This document shows positions 25,325 to 39,910 of a stretch of DNA of 64,000 nucleotides, in pieces (position 1 is the first letter of the stretch; the number at the start of each line of letters is the position of its first letter). The notes under the pieces are model-generated. The model searched no databases and was not told where the DNA came from. It worked only from the letters and a program-made list of their open reading frames with translations. The DNA is from Megaleporinus macrocephalus. Taxonomy: Eukaryota; Chordata; Actinopteri; Characiformes; Anostomidae. Location: assembly GCA_021613375.1 (NCBI GenBank), contig CM038704.1, forward strand, positions 28,080,082 through 28,144,081, read 5' to 3'. A program made the position numbers and the translations under genes.

Positions 25325-26335
25325 CATCCCTGGTCATATTTTCAGTTACTGTGAACAGTTAAGTGAGCAGAAGATGAACTGATGTTCAAAAAGTATAAAG
25401 TTCAAGAAGAAACATTCTCTTCAACATTTAAAGCAAAATTAGTGCAGTAGTTTGTTTTGTACAACTCTAGAGTGAAACAAGGACAGAAGCACCATGCAAA
25501 GGTTTGACCACCTGAGCTCTGATCTGAGCTCCGAGCTCTCAGATAACCTTTATCAAGGTCTCAGACCTTAATTAGCTTGTTAGGACTATGGCCTGTTCAC
25601 AAAGGCCAGGTGATGCAAATGTCAAACATTTGTAAATACTCTGTCTTCTCAAACTTTGTCCCAGCAACCAGAAGCCATGGGCTACACTAAGTAGTTGCCG
25701 GGCACTCAGAAATTTTAAATAATTGATGCCCACAAAGCAAGAGAAGGCTATAAGAGACAGCAAAGCACTGTCAGGTAGTCAACACCTCTCCCACCTAAGC
25801 ATGGGGCTGGATCAATCACGCTTTAGGCCTTGCAGCCAGAGGCATAGTGAAGAGGGCAGAGAGAAAAACAGATTATCAGCAAATTTCAGAAGCAAGCGTC
25901 ACAACATCCGTCAAAAAAAAAAAAAAAGATGAAGATGAAAAGAGAGTGTCTTCTACAACAGGATAATGATCCTAAACACACCACAAAATACAAAATGGAC
26001 TACTTCAAGAGGCGCAAGAGGAAGGTCCTTATAGACCACTGACTTAAGCTGCAGTGAAAATCTGGGGATAGACCTCAAATGAACAGTGCATGCAAGATGT
26101 CTTCCCCAAGAATTTTCTCCAGACAAGAATTAATACTCTTGGCGGGTACAAGCTGTGACGCATGGGGGTTTTTAACCAAGCACTGACCGTACGTTTCTTT
26201 TTTGTTAATTTGAAACTAAAAGACTTGGAATTACAGAAAAAGAAATATGGTTTAGAAAGGTGTAATCCTATTACCTTTTCAAAATCAAGTCATTTTTTAC
26301 TTACTTAGCTAGCCAGGGGTGGCCAAATTTTAGAA
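25325..26335 (+). pseudogene. Internally deleted Tc1/mariner-like transposon with a dead transposase
   Basis: Ends are related inverted repeats: ggcatccctggt followed by gttaagtgagcagaagatga on the left, and tttacttacttagctagcc then aggggtggcc on the right. In between are remnants of a Tc1-type transposase. The clearest is at 25953-25982, which reads LQQDNDPKHT, the motif around the second catalytic aspartate. It is followed by the YFKRRKR region and gataga..ctcaa blocks. The element is about 1.0 kb, shorter than the roughly 1.3-1.6 kb I expect for intact Tc1 elements. The middle of the gene, with the first catalytic aspartate, appears to be missing between about 25780 and 25800. An A15 run at 25913-25927 and multiple stops also break the frame. 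It is not functional. Confidence 0.8.
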
Positions 26336-29300
26336 AATCATTACATGTGAATGGGTTGTTTTGTGTGGCATGTTTTTTTGCAGCTAAGCATGTATGGACT
26401 GGGAGGTAAGTAGTGTGTGGCGACCTTAACAGTGTTAGTGTAGAACAACAAATTCCTTTATTAAAAACAATGATTTTGCGAGGCACTGGCCTCTCAAGCT
26501 ATGTCATATCAGCACTACACACTAAGCTACAAATTCAGCTGTTATTACATGCTTTGTCAAGTGTCTTGTCACAAGCCAACCTCACCTTGACATAACCGTT
26601 GACAAAACCAGTCTGTATGAAAGCTGGCACCAATTGGCATGAGCCTTTATAAACGCTTATGTAGGCTCAAGTCACGAAGTGAGAGCCAGAAAGAGGTAGA
26701 GGTCCACTGAGGAGACCTCAAAATCTAAAAACTTTAGTGACATTTGTCCACTGTCTGTCTATAATTACACTATACTTCACTAAACAGACTCTTTGTTCTG
26801 CCTATGGCTGTGAGCGAGCCCGCTTCGCCACTGTTTGCACACATTGAGATGTCGTTACGTTATATTTAAACATTTATGACGGCCATAATGAAGATGTACT
26901 CAGGTTTGCACCTCGGAACCAGTGTCTGGTCCTCCTCTGTGTAAATCCACACTCTGGCCCCTGCTTCCCTCTCATTTGCTCTGTAAAGCCAAAGTGTGGT
27001 AAATCCTTTCCATCGGCAGCCAAACAGCTGCAGGCAAATGACAGATGATTTAAAATGGAGGGCTGAAGGTTATCTCCTGTCCAAACACCAGCATCCTGAA
27101 TTGCCTCCTCTACCGAAAGCGCAGAGGGGGAAGGCCTGCTGGCTACACACACGTTGATGTACGTACAGACACTCACGCGCGCACACACACACAGTGTCAA
27201 CGTGTCTGCATGAGTATGTTTTGAGTGAAGCAGCTCAAGAGTTCAATCAGCACAGACCAGCGCAGAGGGCAAGTAGGGCATGATGAAGGAGCCAGAGTGA
27301 CAGGGTGTTGGGTGTGCTGCCGCCCAGCAGGGGTCGCTATTATGCAGAAGTACATTACAGTGCAGTACATTATTGCTTCAGTAGTGCTTCTGTCTGCTAC
27401 TCGGGCTGATCAGAGAAACTCCAAACGCACAAAAAACTCTTATCAGTGCTCTTCTACATTACATTGTTATCATAGACAAGGCCATCTAGACCAGCCTCGA
27501 GGTTCATTTAAAACAGCCCAGTTCAGGGTCTAACACTACCGAGTCAAAAACTACTGCACACTTCATGTCAAGTCGGGGGTCTAAATGGTTGTTTGGTATT
27601 GTGTGCATGCTCTCTTATGATATTTCACAGCAGTCCTACAAGACCATACTAAAGATATCATTTCAAACTCAATACAATTTCACATTATTTGATCATAACA
27701 TTTACCCTTTAGTATTGTGTGAACATGATGAACGTGTTAAACTTAAAGTTAAGGAGGGGTTTGATTTCTACATACCTGTGAAATTGTTTTGTTTAGTTGT
27801 AAAGAGTCATTCAGTGCAGTATGGTGTAAAATGCTCTGATCCAGATACACTTGCCGAGCCAGGATTGTTCACAATGGATGTGATAGGAACCAGACGTTTC
27901 ACGTCTCTAAGAGCTTCACCACACAAGTAATTCTAGGACGTTACAACACAGTGTCTGATGCTTTTAATGTTGTTTGATAGTTTTGAAAGAAACTTCTGGC
28001 CTCTGACCGTATTTTCTCATACACTGATAGAGCAGGGGTACATTCAGGGTGTTATAACACAAAGCAGGATGCCAAAGAAAACACATTCTTTTTAAATTAA
28101 CCGCTTTTTATACAGACTAACAAACCCAGCATCATCAGATAAACAGTACATACAGTTTTTATTTTTGAGAGAGAGACAATCAGGCTCCTCTCTGAAAAGG
28201 GCCATTCTCAGAAGAACAAACTGGCCACTGCAGTCTTCAACAGTTCAGATCACACACATCAGATGTCCCTGACATGTGTTACAGTTGAAGTACAATTCTC
28301 CAACTTCTAAAACTGAACTTTTACAGTGGAAATATACCCCGACAGGTTGATTTGAAAAACTGAAACGAGTCTCCTGGAAAGAATGTAAACTGCAAAAAAG
28401 AAAGAGTGGACGCTACATGACTGGGACAAATAGTTCAAAGTAAGTGTGTGGTCCTGTGTATTAAATAAAATTACCAATTTTGAGTAGACATTAAAACGAA
28501 TAGTAGTGGGTTATACGTCTCTACAACAAAGCATTTCACATCAAACCAGATTAAATTATTTTTCTTTCATGTAAACAAATTAAATAGCTAGAAACGTTAA
28601 AAATCGATGCCCCTTTAGGAAATATTTTTTTGTTTTTCCTGTAAAGTTGCTTTTTAAAAGATTTAAGGTTGTTTTTTGTCAGCTGCTGCACAAATAAGAT
28701 CCATATTAATACTGAGAGTGCATCTTTTAATAGTTTCCAATATATGGAGCCTAGAAGAAATTTAAAGTACGTATCTACTGAGCTAAGCAGAAAGGACACA
28801 AAAGTGTGAGCAGCACATGAGAGAGAGGGGGGGGGTGGTGATTGATCCTGGTTATAATTTACTGTGCTGATGGCTGGCTATGGAACAGAAGGGTGTCAGT
28901 GTTTTATTATTAACGGGAGCGTGAGACCGGCCTGCCACACACAAACACACAGACGTGCGCACACACACACAATTCTGACAAATGGAGGCAGCCATAGCAC
29001 TGTGATCAGCAGTTTGGGTCCTCCGCAGCCCAGCCAAGCTCCAGAGGTGCAGAGTGACCTGAAGTGCCCTCTTAAGAGTCCAGCTGGGGCGGGCATTCCT
29101 GAAACACACTAAAGAGAAAAAAATCGGGGGAACCCAGAGCCTGTGCGGCCCCTGATGGGGCTGGAGTGGAATAAGATCAAATCAGGGCAGTTTTGTCTCA
29201 AAGTAAGCACTAGCACACTCGATTAAATCAAAGACTAAAGGGACTCACGGTGAATCAAATCAAGTGTGCCAGTGTCTGTCTGTCTCACTGCCATAACGGT

Positions 29301-32300
29301 GGGAGAACAAAGAGACCTTTCAGTGTATTAGACAGTTCCAGAGGCTGCTGTACTGACAAACGGTCTGCAGTAGGATTACTAACCCTGCAAGTGTGACTGA
29401 GTTTAAGTACTCCAAATGTACTCAAACAGTAAAGACGTTTAGTGACCGGCGTTTGCTCCTTTAGTGTCACAGTGGGGCTCCGAGACTAATGCAGCTAAAA
29501 AGTCAGCGAGGCATCTATCAGCAGGCTGAAGTGGCTACATCCTACAAACAAGTCAACAAGAATCAATATATATTTCAACATGAGCGTCTTTAACCACTTT
29601 TTATCCTTTAAAAATAAATACGCTATTTTTTCGCTACAGTGTCTTAAAAGAGAATGTATACTTTTATCAGCTTGTTCCACCAACTCTGCTTCTAAAGTTC
29701 CTAATAAACACTAGAAGCCTCGATCTTAAACAGTTTAATGAAGATCTGTATGTCTCAGAAAAGTTTTCTGAATGTATTTGGGCGCCTACTGGCTGAAGAT
29801 CTACTAATGTCCAGGCTTATTGATTACATGTTGGGGTAGGTGGGAAACCTGTGATTAGATTTTTCATCAAACTGTTCTTTTAAGACCAATACACCTACAT
29901 GATCCCTGCTCTGACTGGCTGCTGTGCCCATTAGACTGTCTGTTCCTAATTAGTAATCGTGGCAGACCCCTGAGTCTAGGCCTCCACAGGAACACATGGG
30001 ACACTGGGGCACCCCAAAAGCAGAGGAAAGAAAAAGGGGGGACTGAAATTTGAGCAGCAGACATATGACCCAAACCATCACATCAAAATGGATGTGCAAC
30101 CTTTGCCCTCCAAAATATCCAGCAACCAGAGACTGCACAAACCCCCCGTACACCCCTAAACATCCCATCATACAAGCCTCCCAGCCGCTGCAATAACCAA
30201 CCAATTATAGCACACAGCCGTGCAGTGCCAACTAATCCAACAGATCACTTGTCACAAGGCGTGAATCTACGTGCAGAATTAACCGCAGCATTCAGCTGAA
30301 TTAGAGTAAACCAAATACGCTGCGGAATTCATGAACCGGCTATGAGTCACAGAAGAGTCCGCAAACAGAGATCAGTTGTGAAACTGTGTGAGGGACTTGG
30401 ACCGGAATGATTAAGCCACAACAAGAACTTCTTAACATGACAACTGCCACTGAATTAGGCAGGAAGAGGACAAAACATGCAGCTACCCATTGCCAGCTGG
30501 AGAGGACAATCTGTACCTTGAAGCTGTTTCTCAATCATGTAATTGAATTTGTGCTTGTGTTACATTTAAGCTGAGGTCCTGTCCCTCCTGGCTTTTCCCT
30601 CCTGCTCCCAAACGCAGGCAATTTATTGTAAAATGCTTTACTCCCTTCCTCCACTTCCTGCCAATCTACCCCCAGCAAACCAGCCACATGCTGTGTGTGC
30701 GCTACTAGTGTTTGTTTTTTTCTGTCTGCTCTTTTTAGCCTCATCAACAAGAGTGGAGTAGTTGCTCTAGTGTGAGAATAATAGTAAATACAGCAAATAA
30801 CACCGAAACATATTAAACTCCCAAAAAATTGTGCTCCAATTTAGAAAAATAATGCATAATTTTTACTCAGAAATTCAACAAAACATGTAACTTGACCAGA
30901 TTTATTTTAAAGATTTAACTTTTCCCTCTAAGTGTTACACTGATAATAAAAATAATGGCACAGACATGCACGCCCACAACTCAAGCTCCTATAGGATGGG
31001 ATATGTTTCTAATACAACCTTGAATTTAGATTGAGATCTGAAATTCCAGTTGAAGTCACGACCCTGGCTGTGACGTGTTTGGAGCGAGCCCTCATTCCTA
31101 CTGAATGCTTAAAAGATGTATGCAGCTCCAGTTTAGCTTGTTTGGCTATAAAGCATATTGCTTTGGGAAAACTCAGGCAACCACTGGAATGTCACATATT
31201 CTGGGTGTATATCATAGCTGTTTGTTAATTATGACAATGATCCTGGCAGTCAGACACGGAGAACAAAAATCTGGCCGCTTAAAAACTGAACTTGAAACTT
31301 CCTCATTAAACATGATTTTAGTGCTGTTGTTTATATGTGAAGAACGTGTTCTAATAAGCCTTGTCAATGTTACTATCAAGGTTGAAAGTGTTTTTATGTA
31401 AACGTCATATCAATCACTTGGCAAGACGTATTTATCATTACTCTGATTATTAACCATAATAATTGCTTACCAACAAACACTGCATATGTTATAGAGTGAT
31501 AGAAAACATGGTAGCACTCAGAAAGCCCTGATTCTACAGATTTTACAGACTTTTGTTACATTTCACTAAGGAATAGTTGAACACATGAGTTTAGGATGTT
31601 ATAGCCAAATCTCCCAAGAGCTCAGACAATCAGGTTGGGAGGTTTAACTGGGTTTATTGTAAAATACGAAAACTGTCCAGAGTTTTAAAGCACGTTCAGT
31701 GACTGAGTGTTTCATATTACGTTCTCTTCCAGCTTAGAAGTGTTCTAGAAGTTTAACAAGGTCCTGCTGAAGACTGCCTGATTACTATGAAGAAACAGAA
31801 TGAATCCTTGTATTACTAAAGCCATAAATACTTTGCAAAAAAAATCCTGAAATTTATGTTATATTGTGTTCTGTTCATTGCTCTAACGATATTATATTGT
31901 AGTTTTCCATGACTGGAATGAGGGAAGAGAAACAGAATGTAAACAGACTGTGACCAGAACATTCTCTCTCCTTAACGGGCCAATACTACTGCATCATATG
32001 TAATCCACCTTTAGCTGGGCAGGGGATCCTAGGTAAGAGATAGTTACGTAACGCGGAGTCGTATTTCGTATCGAGTTCGTGTCCAAAAAAGGGGGGTGGA
32101 ACAGGCCATGTTAGTGCGAGTAAACCAACCCTTACTACAGCAGCTGGGCTGGAAGCTGGGCAACAAACACCTGTAGAAAGACCTCAATGCCACCAATGTC
32201 TTCTTAATGCAATATCACAACCTCTATAAAAGGCGCTGTTCTTCTTGGAGGTTAATAAACAACCACTTGGGATTTTTTAAAGAGGAAGTGTTTTACAGAG

Positions 32301-33282
32301 AAGCAAGTAGAATATCCTAAACATGAGCCTCCAGGTCAATCATTCATCATTTCAGGCAAAACAGGAAGCCGGTTACATGTAGATCAATGCAGCAATGCAA
32401 AAACTATTCATGATGGGGGAAAAATGAATTGGGTGTCAGCATTTGCCCTCCATGTCACGCTATAAACTATAAAAACGTCACTTAGATAACGCTGTTATCC
32501 GAAGGAGGGAAGGTGTCAGTGTGGAAGCTGGCGCCAAAGTTTCACATTTACTGAAGCAACATAGTTATTACCTTAATAGAGCGGCCTCACCCACGAGCAC
32601 TTAATGTCATTATGTTGAGCTTGTGTGAAGGCCTTTTAACCAAGATGAAAAAAAGAGCACTCCAAAGCAAATTCCTGCGCAAAGATAGACAGAATGCCTT
32701 CGAAAGCATAAGAGAGCGCTTACAGGCTTTAGATAAATGCATACAGACTATTAACCATAAACGTACCAAAATAGGTTCTTTGAGAATAAAGCTAAGAAAG
32801 AATCCCTCTCAGGTCCCCTACAGAGCCTTTCAACCAATGGGTCGTCCTAAGGAAGCATTTTTGCTAAAGAGATTTGTGAGCGTGTAAACATATATGAGTG
32901 TGTTTTTGTTGTTTAAGAAATGTACGTCCAAGCCAAGAAATATTTAGGTACCGGAGTGTGGGTCAGATTTTTGAAAGAACTGGTTACCAGTTAGAATTCA
33001 GTCTGAATTTTGGAATGGGAACAGCTGGTTTGTGTTGTTGTGCAGCTGGACTAGATTCAATGCAGCTGGCCCTGCTGCCTATCAATATAACGGCCTGTGG
33101 CTCGGCGAAGTGAGAAGTGGCAAACATGTGGTCAGGGCTGTGGGACACTGGCCTGCTGGAGCAGGGAGGAGGAATGCGCAACGTTTTCCAAAATATCTTA
33201 CAATGAAAAAAATATTTAGTCTAGTATCTCTGCATCAGCAGCATGGAGGTCGATGCGATTCTACAGAACAGAATCTCAAATA
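26336..33282. other. Long intronic stretch without a recognised gene
   Basis: A 121-codon open frame at 27565-27930 has no recognisable domain and is probably chance. At 29880-30370 there are homeobox-type cores (cctaattagtaatcgtgg), which may mark regulatory DNA. Short CA runs lie near 27181 and 28938. No transposon was recognised here. Confidence 0.4.
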
Positions 33283-33363
33283 GCAGTGGTTCCCCATTCG
33301 GTGGGGGGGATTTGATGTGAGCTGCCTGGGTGGGCTTGAGGAACAGGTTGGGAACAACTGTTC
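33283..33363. mobile_element. Possible very short hAT-type MITE
   Basis: Ends agcagtggttcccca and ttgggaacaactgttct are imperfect inverted repeats of the agCAGTGGTTCCCAA type common in fish hAT-derived MITEs. Only about 80 bp remain, and no clear target duplication is visible. Confidence 0.35.
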
Positions 33364-33639
33364 TATAGTATCGAATAGAAGCCAGTTTGAATTCTAAAAA
33401 ATGAACTCTTCTTTAGAATCTAATGTAAACCAATGGGTCTCCAGGGAATCAATAGAATCTTCTAAATCTATCCGAAGCCAAGGGGGGTAGGTACTGATGC
33501 AATTATGCCCTGAACTCTATTTTAAGTACAGGCAAACACCGTCTGTACAATAGACACCTCAGACAGATCAGGTTGGAAACTGTTATTCCTATAAAAGTGG
33601 GATAGAATGAAAGGCTGTATACATTTGTATATCCGAATA

Positions 33640-34230
33640 AGAAAAGTTGAGTACATGGAAGTGACACACCACAAATCTGCTAAGATCCTAGACAAGATGT
33701 TAGCTTGCTCTGCATTTTTTTACTCCAGACAGTTTAACAAACATATTGAGACTTTGCATAATGCAGAGTGTTGAAGAGAGCGGTAGTGCATTCTTTATTA
33801 GCATTACAACCAAAACCACCTGTAAGTAACAGCCATGCTGTGTGATTCTATCTACTTTTTCCAGCCAAAGCAGATCATATTAAACCAAAAGTTTCATAGT
33901 AAACTATGCTGATCTGGCTTCAAGCAGCAAAGCGTGGGTAGAATCACACACCTGCATGCTACTTGTGCTGATAAAGGTAATGTTAGCTACTAGCAAGCTT
34001 CAAGTAACTAGCGTAGCTACTAAACAGTTCATTTTCCTGTCTGTGTCTATTCCGATGCATGATCATTGTAGAGTATTGCTGTAAACGAATAAATTGGAGG
34101 AGAGTGTACTAAATTCATTTCACTCTAGCGCCAAACCACAGAGCTGTAAATTAAAGTGTAAAACTGCATCTGGGAGTTTTTCACATACTTTCTATACAGA
34201 CATTAAAGAACAATTTAAAATGCTGACAAA
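33640..34230. repeat. Dispersed repeat of unknown class, copy 1
   Basis: It shares ordered blocks with 40010-40670: aagatccta..gttag..tgctctgca, cagccatgctgtgtga, ggtaatgttagctactagca, and a tail with tttcactctag, gtgtaaaactgcat, actttctatacagac. The blocks run in the same orientation, are separated by variable spacers and hold no open frame. Its ends are not defined by inverted or direct repeats that I can see. Confidence 0.6.
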
Positions 34231-37200
34231 ACGCATTTCCAATTTTTTTAAAAGACGCGGCCAAATGACCAGCACAAACGGCAGGCGTTTAGGATTCCGG
34301 AGTAAAGGCAGCACAGCTACTGCAAAACACAACGTGCCACTTGGACAGTCGAGAGCTGATTATAGAAAAAAGGCTTTCCAGTTGTTTCCTGGCTGCAACA
34401 GCTGACGTGCGAGAGAAGTTGCTTTCCAGGAACAGATTAGGGCTGTGTGTGGAAGCTGGACACGGGGCTCAACTCATGCAAAACAAATGAAACAATGACC
34501 GCTCTGTTTTCACTTCCTACCCTGTGGTCTGCTGTCAGCACAGACTCCGCTTCATACCTACTGGAGCTTACGAGTGGGCGCGGGTCAATTATTTAACTAA
34601 GTATTTAACTAACTTAATAATTAAGCTGGTTGAAAAATAGATTTCTTTTAGTGAGGAGAGAGGGCACACACACGCCATCGTACAAGTCAAAGCAAGGTCA
34701 GGGAGCTCATGATAAAACCCTTCTATCGGTCATCTGGATGCAATGGTCATACATCAGTCTCTTTCTAACCACTCCAATATGGTCTCTCTAAGTTCGTGGA
34801 ACTTTTCAAGGAACTATCAGCAGTGCCTCACATGGCACACCTGTTAATGGTTATCAACAGCTACAAATCTCAGTATTTACTTTCAGCCTGTGGGACGACA
34901 TCAATATGCGATTATAGAAGCATCTGACAGATTCTCGCATTTGCTGGAGGTGCATCTGTCCACACAAGCAAAATGAGCTGGCTAAAAATTGCAAATTAAA
35001 AAAGATAAAAACAAATCAGCACTTCTTCCCAGCTAAGCACATTTGAAGAAGTGAGAGTTGTGAAACACATGACCTCTGGGGTTGCACAAGTCTTACATCA
35101 CCACATCTACTGATGCCCTATTGTAAAAAGAGGTCAGCAAGGAGGGTCATGAAACTTGAATAGGGCGGCGATTCTGACCTGAGGTCAGATTATTAAGCTA
35201 AAACGTCAAAAGCAAGCGCAGCCTACAGTAAAGCCTACAGGTCACGTATATGCCTACGGATCTTCTTTGCATGCTTGTATGATGGCCATACAGACAGCGT
35301 ACCTATAGAACATGAAGTGAAACAGCGGCGGGGAAACGATATTTATCACATTTATCATAATACCTCATATGCCACATTATGTCACAAAATGCATTTCCTA
35401 GCCTCCTGTGAATACTGAGCATACCTTCATCAATAGTTAATAAGCTCAATAACACAAGTCGGTGCACACTGTGTTTGTAAAATGTCTTGAGATATTATGA
35501 TAAACCTCTAAATAAATATTATGATTATCTCTAAATGTATATCGTTTAAATGTCTTGAAGTGCTGTGATATTTTGCCATATCACCCACCAACTGAGTAGA
35601 TCAGTGAAGTAAGAAATCTCCAGTTTACACACAACTGGGTTTAGTTAACCCTTTAGCGCCCAATTCTGCCCTACTCCTCTTTAATATTGTGACTCTTCTA
35701 CATTTTCATTGCACTTATACTGTTACGTAAAGGAGATCATGTGGCGAAGCTGAAAAAACTCCTCTGCTGCCAGATTTTAATGCGTTAAGGGGAACATTAC
35801 AGACTCCCTGAACGTATCGAAGACAAGATGTTCAGCTGGATAGGGTTTCCGCGCAGCAGCTAAGTTAAAAGCCAAAAGTCATCAGATCCTATTAAATGTC
35901 TTAAGTGCTGGTGCTATGACGATGGCCACAATAACCAAGAGGTGAGCGGCCTGTAATCGAAGAGACCCGTCTTGGGTCAGCGACCCCTCCACGATGTTCT
36001 AGCAGAGGCTATTTTGGGTAGGTGCTGACCGGATCCCACGCGAATGCCGTTATGTGGGTCACCCAGGAAAGAGGCCCTGAGCGGGGCAGAGCGAGTCTGA
36101 GGGGGAGGAGGAGACACAGAGGAGAAACATCAGACGGAGGAAAACTATGAGTGAATGTTTGACAGCTGAAACCATCATTGACCTTCTAGGGGCTTTAGGC
36201 GCCTGTAGGGGTTGAGCAGTTCTAAATAATCCACCCCCCCCACTCCAAACACCAATCAAATGTCAGTCAAGCTCAGCAATAACACAAGTGATCATCCAGC
36301 TTAGCCTTCTTCCAATTTAGACAGAGAGACAGAACACAAGTAAGGGAGAGAGAGTGAGAAAGAGCGAGAGAGGAGTGGTTAGAAGATGGAAAGCACACAG
36401 AAGTTGTTAAATTAAGCAGCAGCCATGAAATCCCCCCCCACCCCCCAGTTTTTCAAAATAGAGATCAAACATATTCCAGAGGATTTGTGTAATTAAGTGT
36501 CCTTGAGCCGTGTTGATTTGAAAAGCTTTTTGCCGTACACCTTACCACTCACATCAAAGGCGGAAACCAATCAGAAAGTAGCTCCTGAGGGGTCAGCCAA
36601 TCAGCATGGTGCCAGTAGGGCGATGGTCAAAAAACACCATTACAGCCGTATAATCACACTGACCTTTTGTGAATGTGCTCAATTATGACCCATGAACTTC
36701 GCAATAAGAAACACAAACCAAATCAGACACCCCCTGCAGTGTGAATCCACACATAATAGTACATGACACAGATCGAGCCGCAGGCAGAAAAGGAATATTA
36801 CACGAGATCGCTGACAACCAATTCACAACACAATGTACATTTTGGTATTTACACATCAGATTAAGCGGCAACGTAATTTCAGTAAGTAGATTCTGAACCG
36901 CTTGCAAGGTGATGGTGTCATGACATCGCAACTGGACAGACTGACACTGATAAAGATGAAGTTGACAGCTCGTGCTTATAGTCTAATCTGGCTTTCACAT
37001 TGTGTTGTTGCTCCATTTCAGGATTAGAGTTTTAAAAGTCTGGTAATATCGAGAGAAATAAAAAACAGACTGGAACAAAATGAGGCAGGATAAGATGCTC
37101 ATTACCGTCAGGATCAGATGGGGTGAAGGGATTCAGGGTAATGTACACATGCACTGTAGTAAAATGGAGCATCAGTCAGTCCCTTAATCATATACACAGA

Positions 37201-37699
37201 TTTGCTCATTGTAGAAATGAGGGGAATAATGAGAAAAGACGAGCGAGGCACAAAGCACACTGTGCAAGAGACATTTTAGAGTTAGTATAGACATGTCCTA
37301 ATAAACCTGAAGGAATTATATTGGTTAACAAGGTAAACAACAAGAGATTCATTCTGTTCCAATCTGTATATATATCTCAAACACCCATGAAACATCTCTT
37401 ATATATAACTATACCAACAAACATCACTGTACTATATTATTATTATATTACTCTTATACAACAAAAATACACATAAAACACATTTTATATAATACTAGAT
37501 ATATATGATATACCTCTTGTATATACAACAAGCTTTTAGCTTATATATGCTGGTGCATAACTTAAGTTGGTAAATTGTGTAGAAGTTAAAAGATCCTTTC
37601 AATACCTTTCTGTCTATAACTTCAGTACAGCTGCAAGATGTGTGATCAAATCAAAGCATTGCATAAACACATAACCTTCTAGAAAACAAAGTAAAAAAA
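34231..37699. other. Intronic DNA, no feature recognised
   Basis: An unplaced tail similar to the end of the 40-kb copy (gaaaaaaggctttc, 34366-34379) suggests the repeat may extend to about 34380. C runs at 36429-36450 and GA-rich DNA at 36340-36372 are present. Confidence 0.4.
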
Positions 37700-37712
37700 A
37701 ACACACACACAA

Positions 37713-37782
<70 letters not shown>
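37700..37782. repeat. Compound (AC)n(AT)n microsatellite
   Basis: AC units are followed by about 29 AT units. A second short AT run lies at 37831-37845. Confidence 0.95.
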
Positions 37783-37785
<3 letters not shown>

Positions 37786-37845
37786 AAATATATACAAAAA
37801 TTCCTGCATTTTATATTGCAGCAAAAAAAAAATATATATATATAT

Positions 37846-39906
37846 AGTCTAACATCATGCAACCCTACTGTTATGCACACAATGTTTTAATGGATTGAAG
37901 CCTTTCTTTTTCATAAGAACTGACCTCCTGGTCACAGTGATACAGAATGCAAATCAAATGTAAAATTAATTAATTATATAATTTATTATGTTATTATTGG
38001 TTACTAATGAGAAATGTTCAACAACATAGCTAAATAACAATAAGGGGTTCTCGGGGGTTTTATGTACTTATTGTCTACAATACGTTTGACAGAGCGACTG
38101 TTTTGTATTGTTCTTGACATTTTCGAACAGAAAGCCCTGACGTTCTGAAACACAGCTTTGTTGAGGGATATACGTGCAGCTGTCCATCAGCAGCCAGTGG
38201 CACTGGGGGGGGGGTGTGATGTGTGGGTGTTACGGAGGTTCAGGGCCAGGGCAGCACTCTGCTCATGCCGGGGTTCAGGGAATACTGCTGGCATTAAAGG
38301 AGCAGGTGGGTGCCCTCACACCGGGCGCTGTGGCATCGCATTAAAACCATACACTCTGATCCAATTAAACAGGGGGATCATGCTGAGTGAGCTGTGCACT
38401 GCTCTGTGTGCGACAAAACCAAAGCAGCCACATGTGTCAAGTTCATGGCACACTAACTCATGCTTACCTCGCTGATGTTTCATTGGAAAACAAAAAGAGT
38501 AAGATTGAAAAAAAGAGTAAGATTGAAAAAAAAGAGTAAGATTGAAAATAAAGAGTAAGATTGAGGAAGAGCAATTAAAAGAAATATTCATTTAGTTTGT
38601 ATTGAGAAATCAGGACATACTAGAGAACAACACTTGTACAGAGATTAACACCACCCATATTAAAGGAAACTGAGGTATCACTGATTCAAAGAGGCACCAA
38701 AAGCTACTTAAAGTCTCACGGGAGACAAAGTCAATTTTGAGAAACATTTTGTTTTAGTAATCTTGAAAAGTATAAGATATAAATATGACAAAACATGATT
38801 TTAAAACTGCTTATCAGACCTATCTGAGAACTATGTGGGCATGACAAATGAGCAGGTAGCCTTGTGATTGGGTAGGGGAGTGTTTATGGACGCATTACTC
38901 AAGACAAAAGGTTACACAGTAGCCAATCAGTACAGAGCTAATTTAAATATATCAGTCTTTAAGGCACAGTTATGAAACAGACTGTTTAATTCTCAGGCAT
39001 ACACATATCTTATACAATGATCATGCAAAAACGAAATATGAGTATTATGAGTACATAAACCCTCACAAACATTATAAGGGGTCTCCCTGACCCCCAGTGG
39101 ACAAAGAATACAAAAAATGCAACATGAGCCTTTTTAAAATGGTTTGTGATTTTATCGTTTAAACTCCTGACTGCAGTCTGGAACCAAGACAATTTAGTGG
39201 CAAAACCACAAGCCTGGCACTCTGCTTGTGTCCTAATAGCACCACAGGTACTCTTGTCTTTTGCTAAAACCTTTATATAAACAGATTACGGTGTCTTAAA
39301 AGAATGTTCTGATGTGTTGTGGCCTGCTCAGGTCTTTATCAAGAAGATGACACTTCCAATTTTCCAACACAGTAGTGCTGAGGGCATGCTGAAATAATGC
39401 AAGTGCTTAAAACAATGAGTGATAACCGGTTGCCACCAGCTAGCAATACACAAATGACACTACCTGTAGACTACTAGTAGACATTACTGGTTAACATTAT
39501 TATTGTTTGTATGTAGAGTTGAGGTAAATTCAAGCTGACGTCTGCTCTACTTTTTAAAGATGCCATATAATGGAAACCTGTATACAGGAAACCTCAAATA
39601 CTGTTTACTTCAAAAACATAGAGCTCATTTGCAGAGGAGGTATGGAAAATGAACTCCAAAACCAAAAGTGTTACATAAATATTTGACCTCTAAGTTTACG
39701 CCCCAAATAAACAACGCCCAACAAAACAACAACAGCAAATTGTGACTTGCACATGCAGAAAGCCACTGTTCCAGGGTGTGAAGGCGACGCTGGAACTTTT
39801 TATTCCCTTTCCAAGAAACAAAATTGTCAACAGTCATGATTGATATTCATCTTTAAATGAGTCTGAAGTTGGTCCCCGTCTCAGCAGTTTCTTGTATTGT
39901 ACATGT
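37846..39906. other. Intronic DNA with a short tandem repeat
   Basis: Besides the 19-bp tandem repeat at 38492-38566 and a G9 run near 38207, nothing is recognised. Confidence 0.45.
38492..38566. repeat. Tandem repeat, four copies of about 19 bp
   Basis: The unit core is gagtaagattgaaaa. Copies begin at 38497, 38515, 38534 and 38553, so the period is 18-19 bases. Confidence 0.9.
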
Positions 39907-39910
39907 ATTG

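Noticed and set aside
27565..27930. 121-codon open frame
   Set aside because: No domain, no splice or promoter context and intron-like composition. Chance is the simplest explanation.
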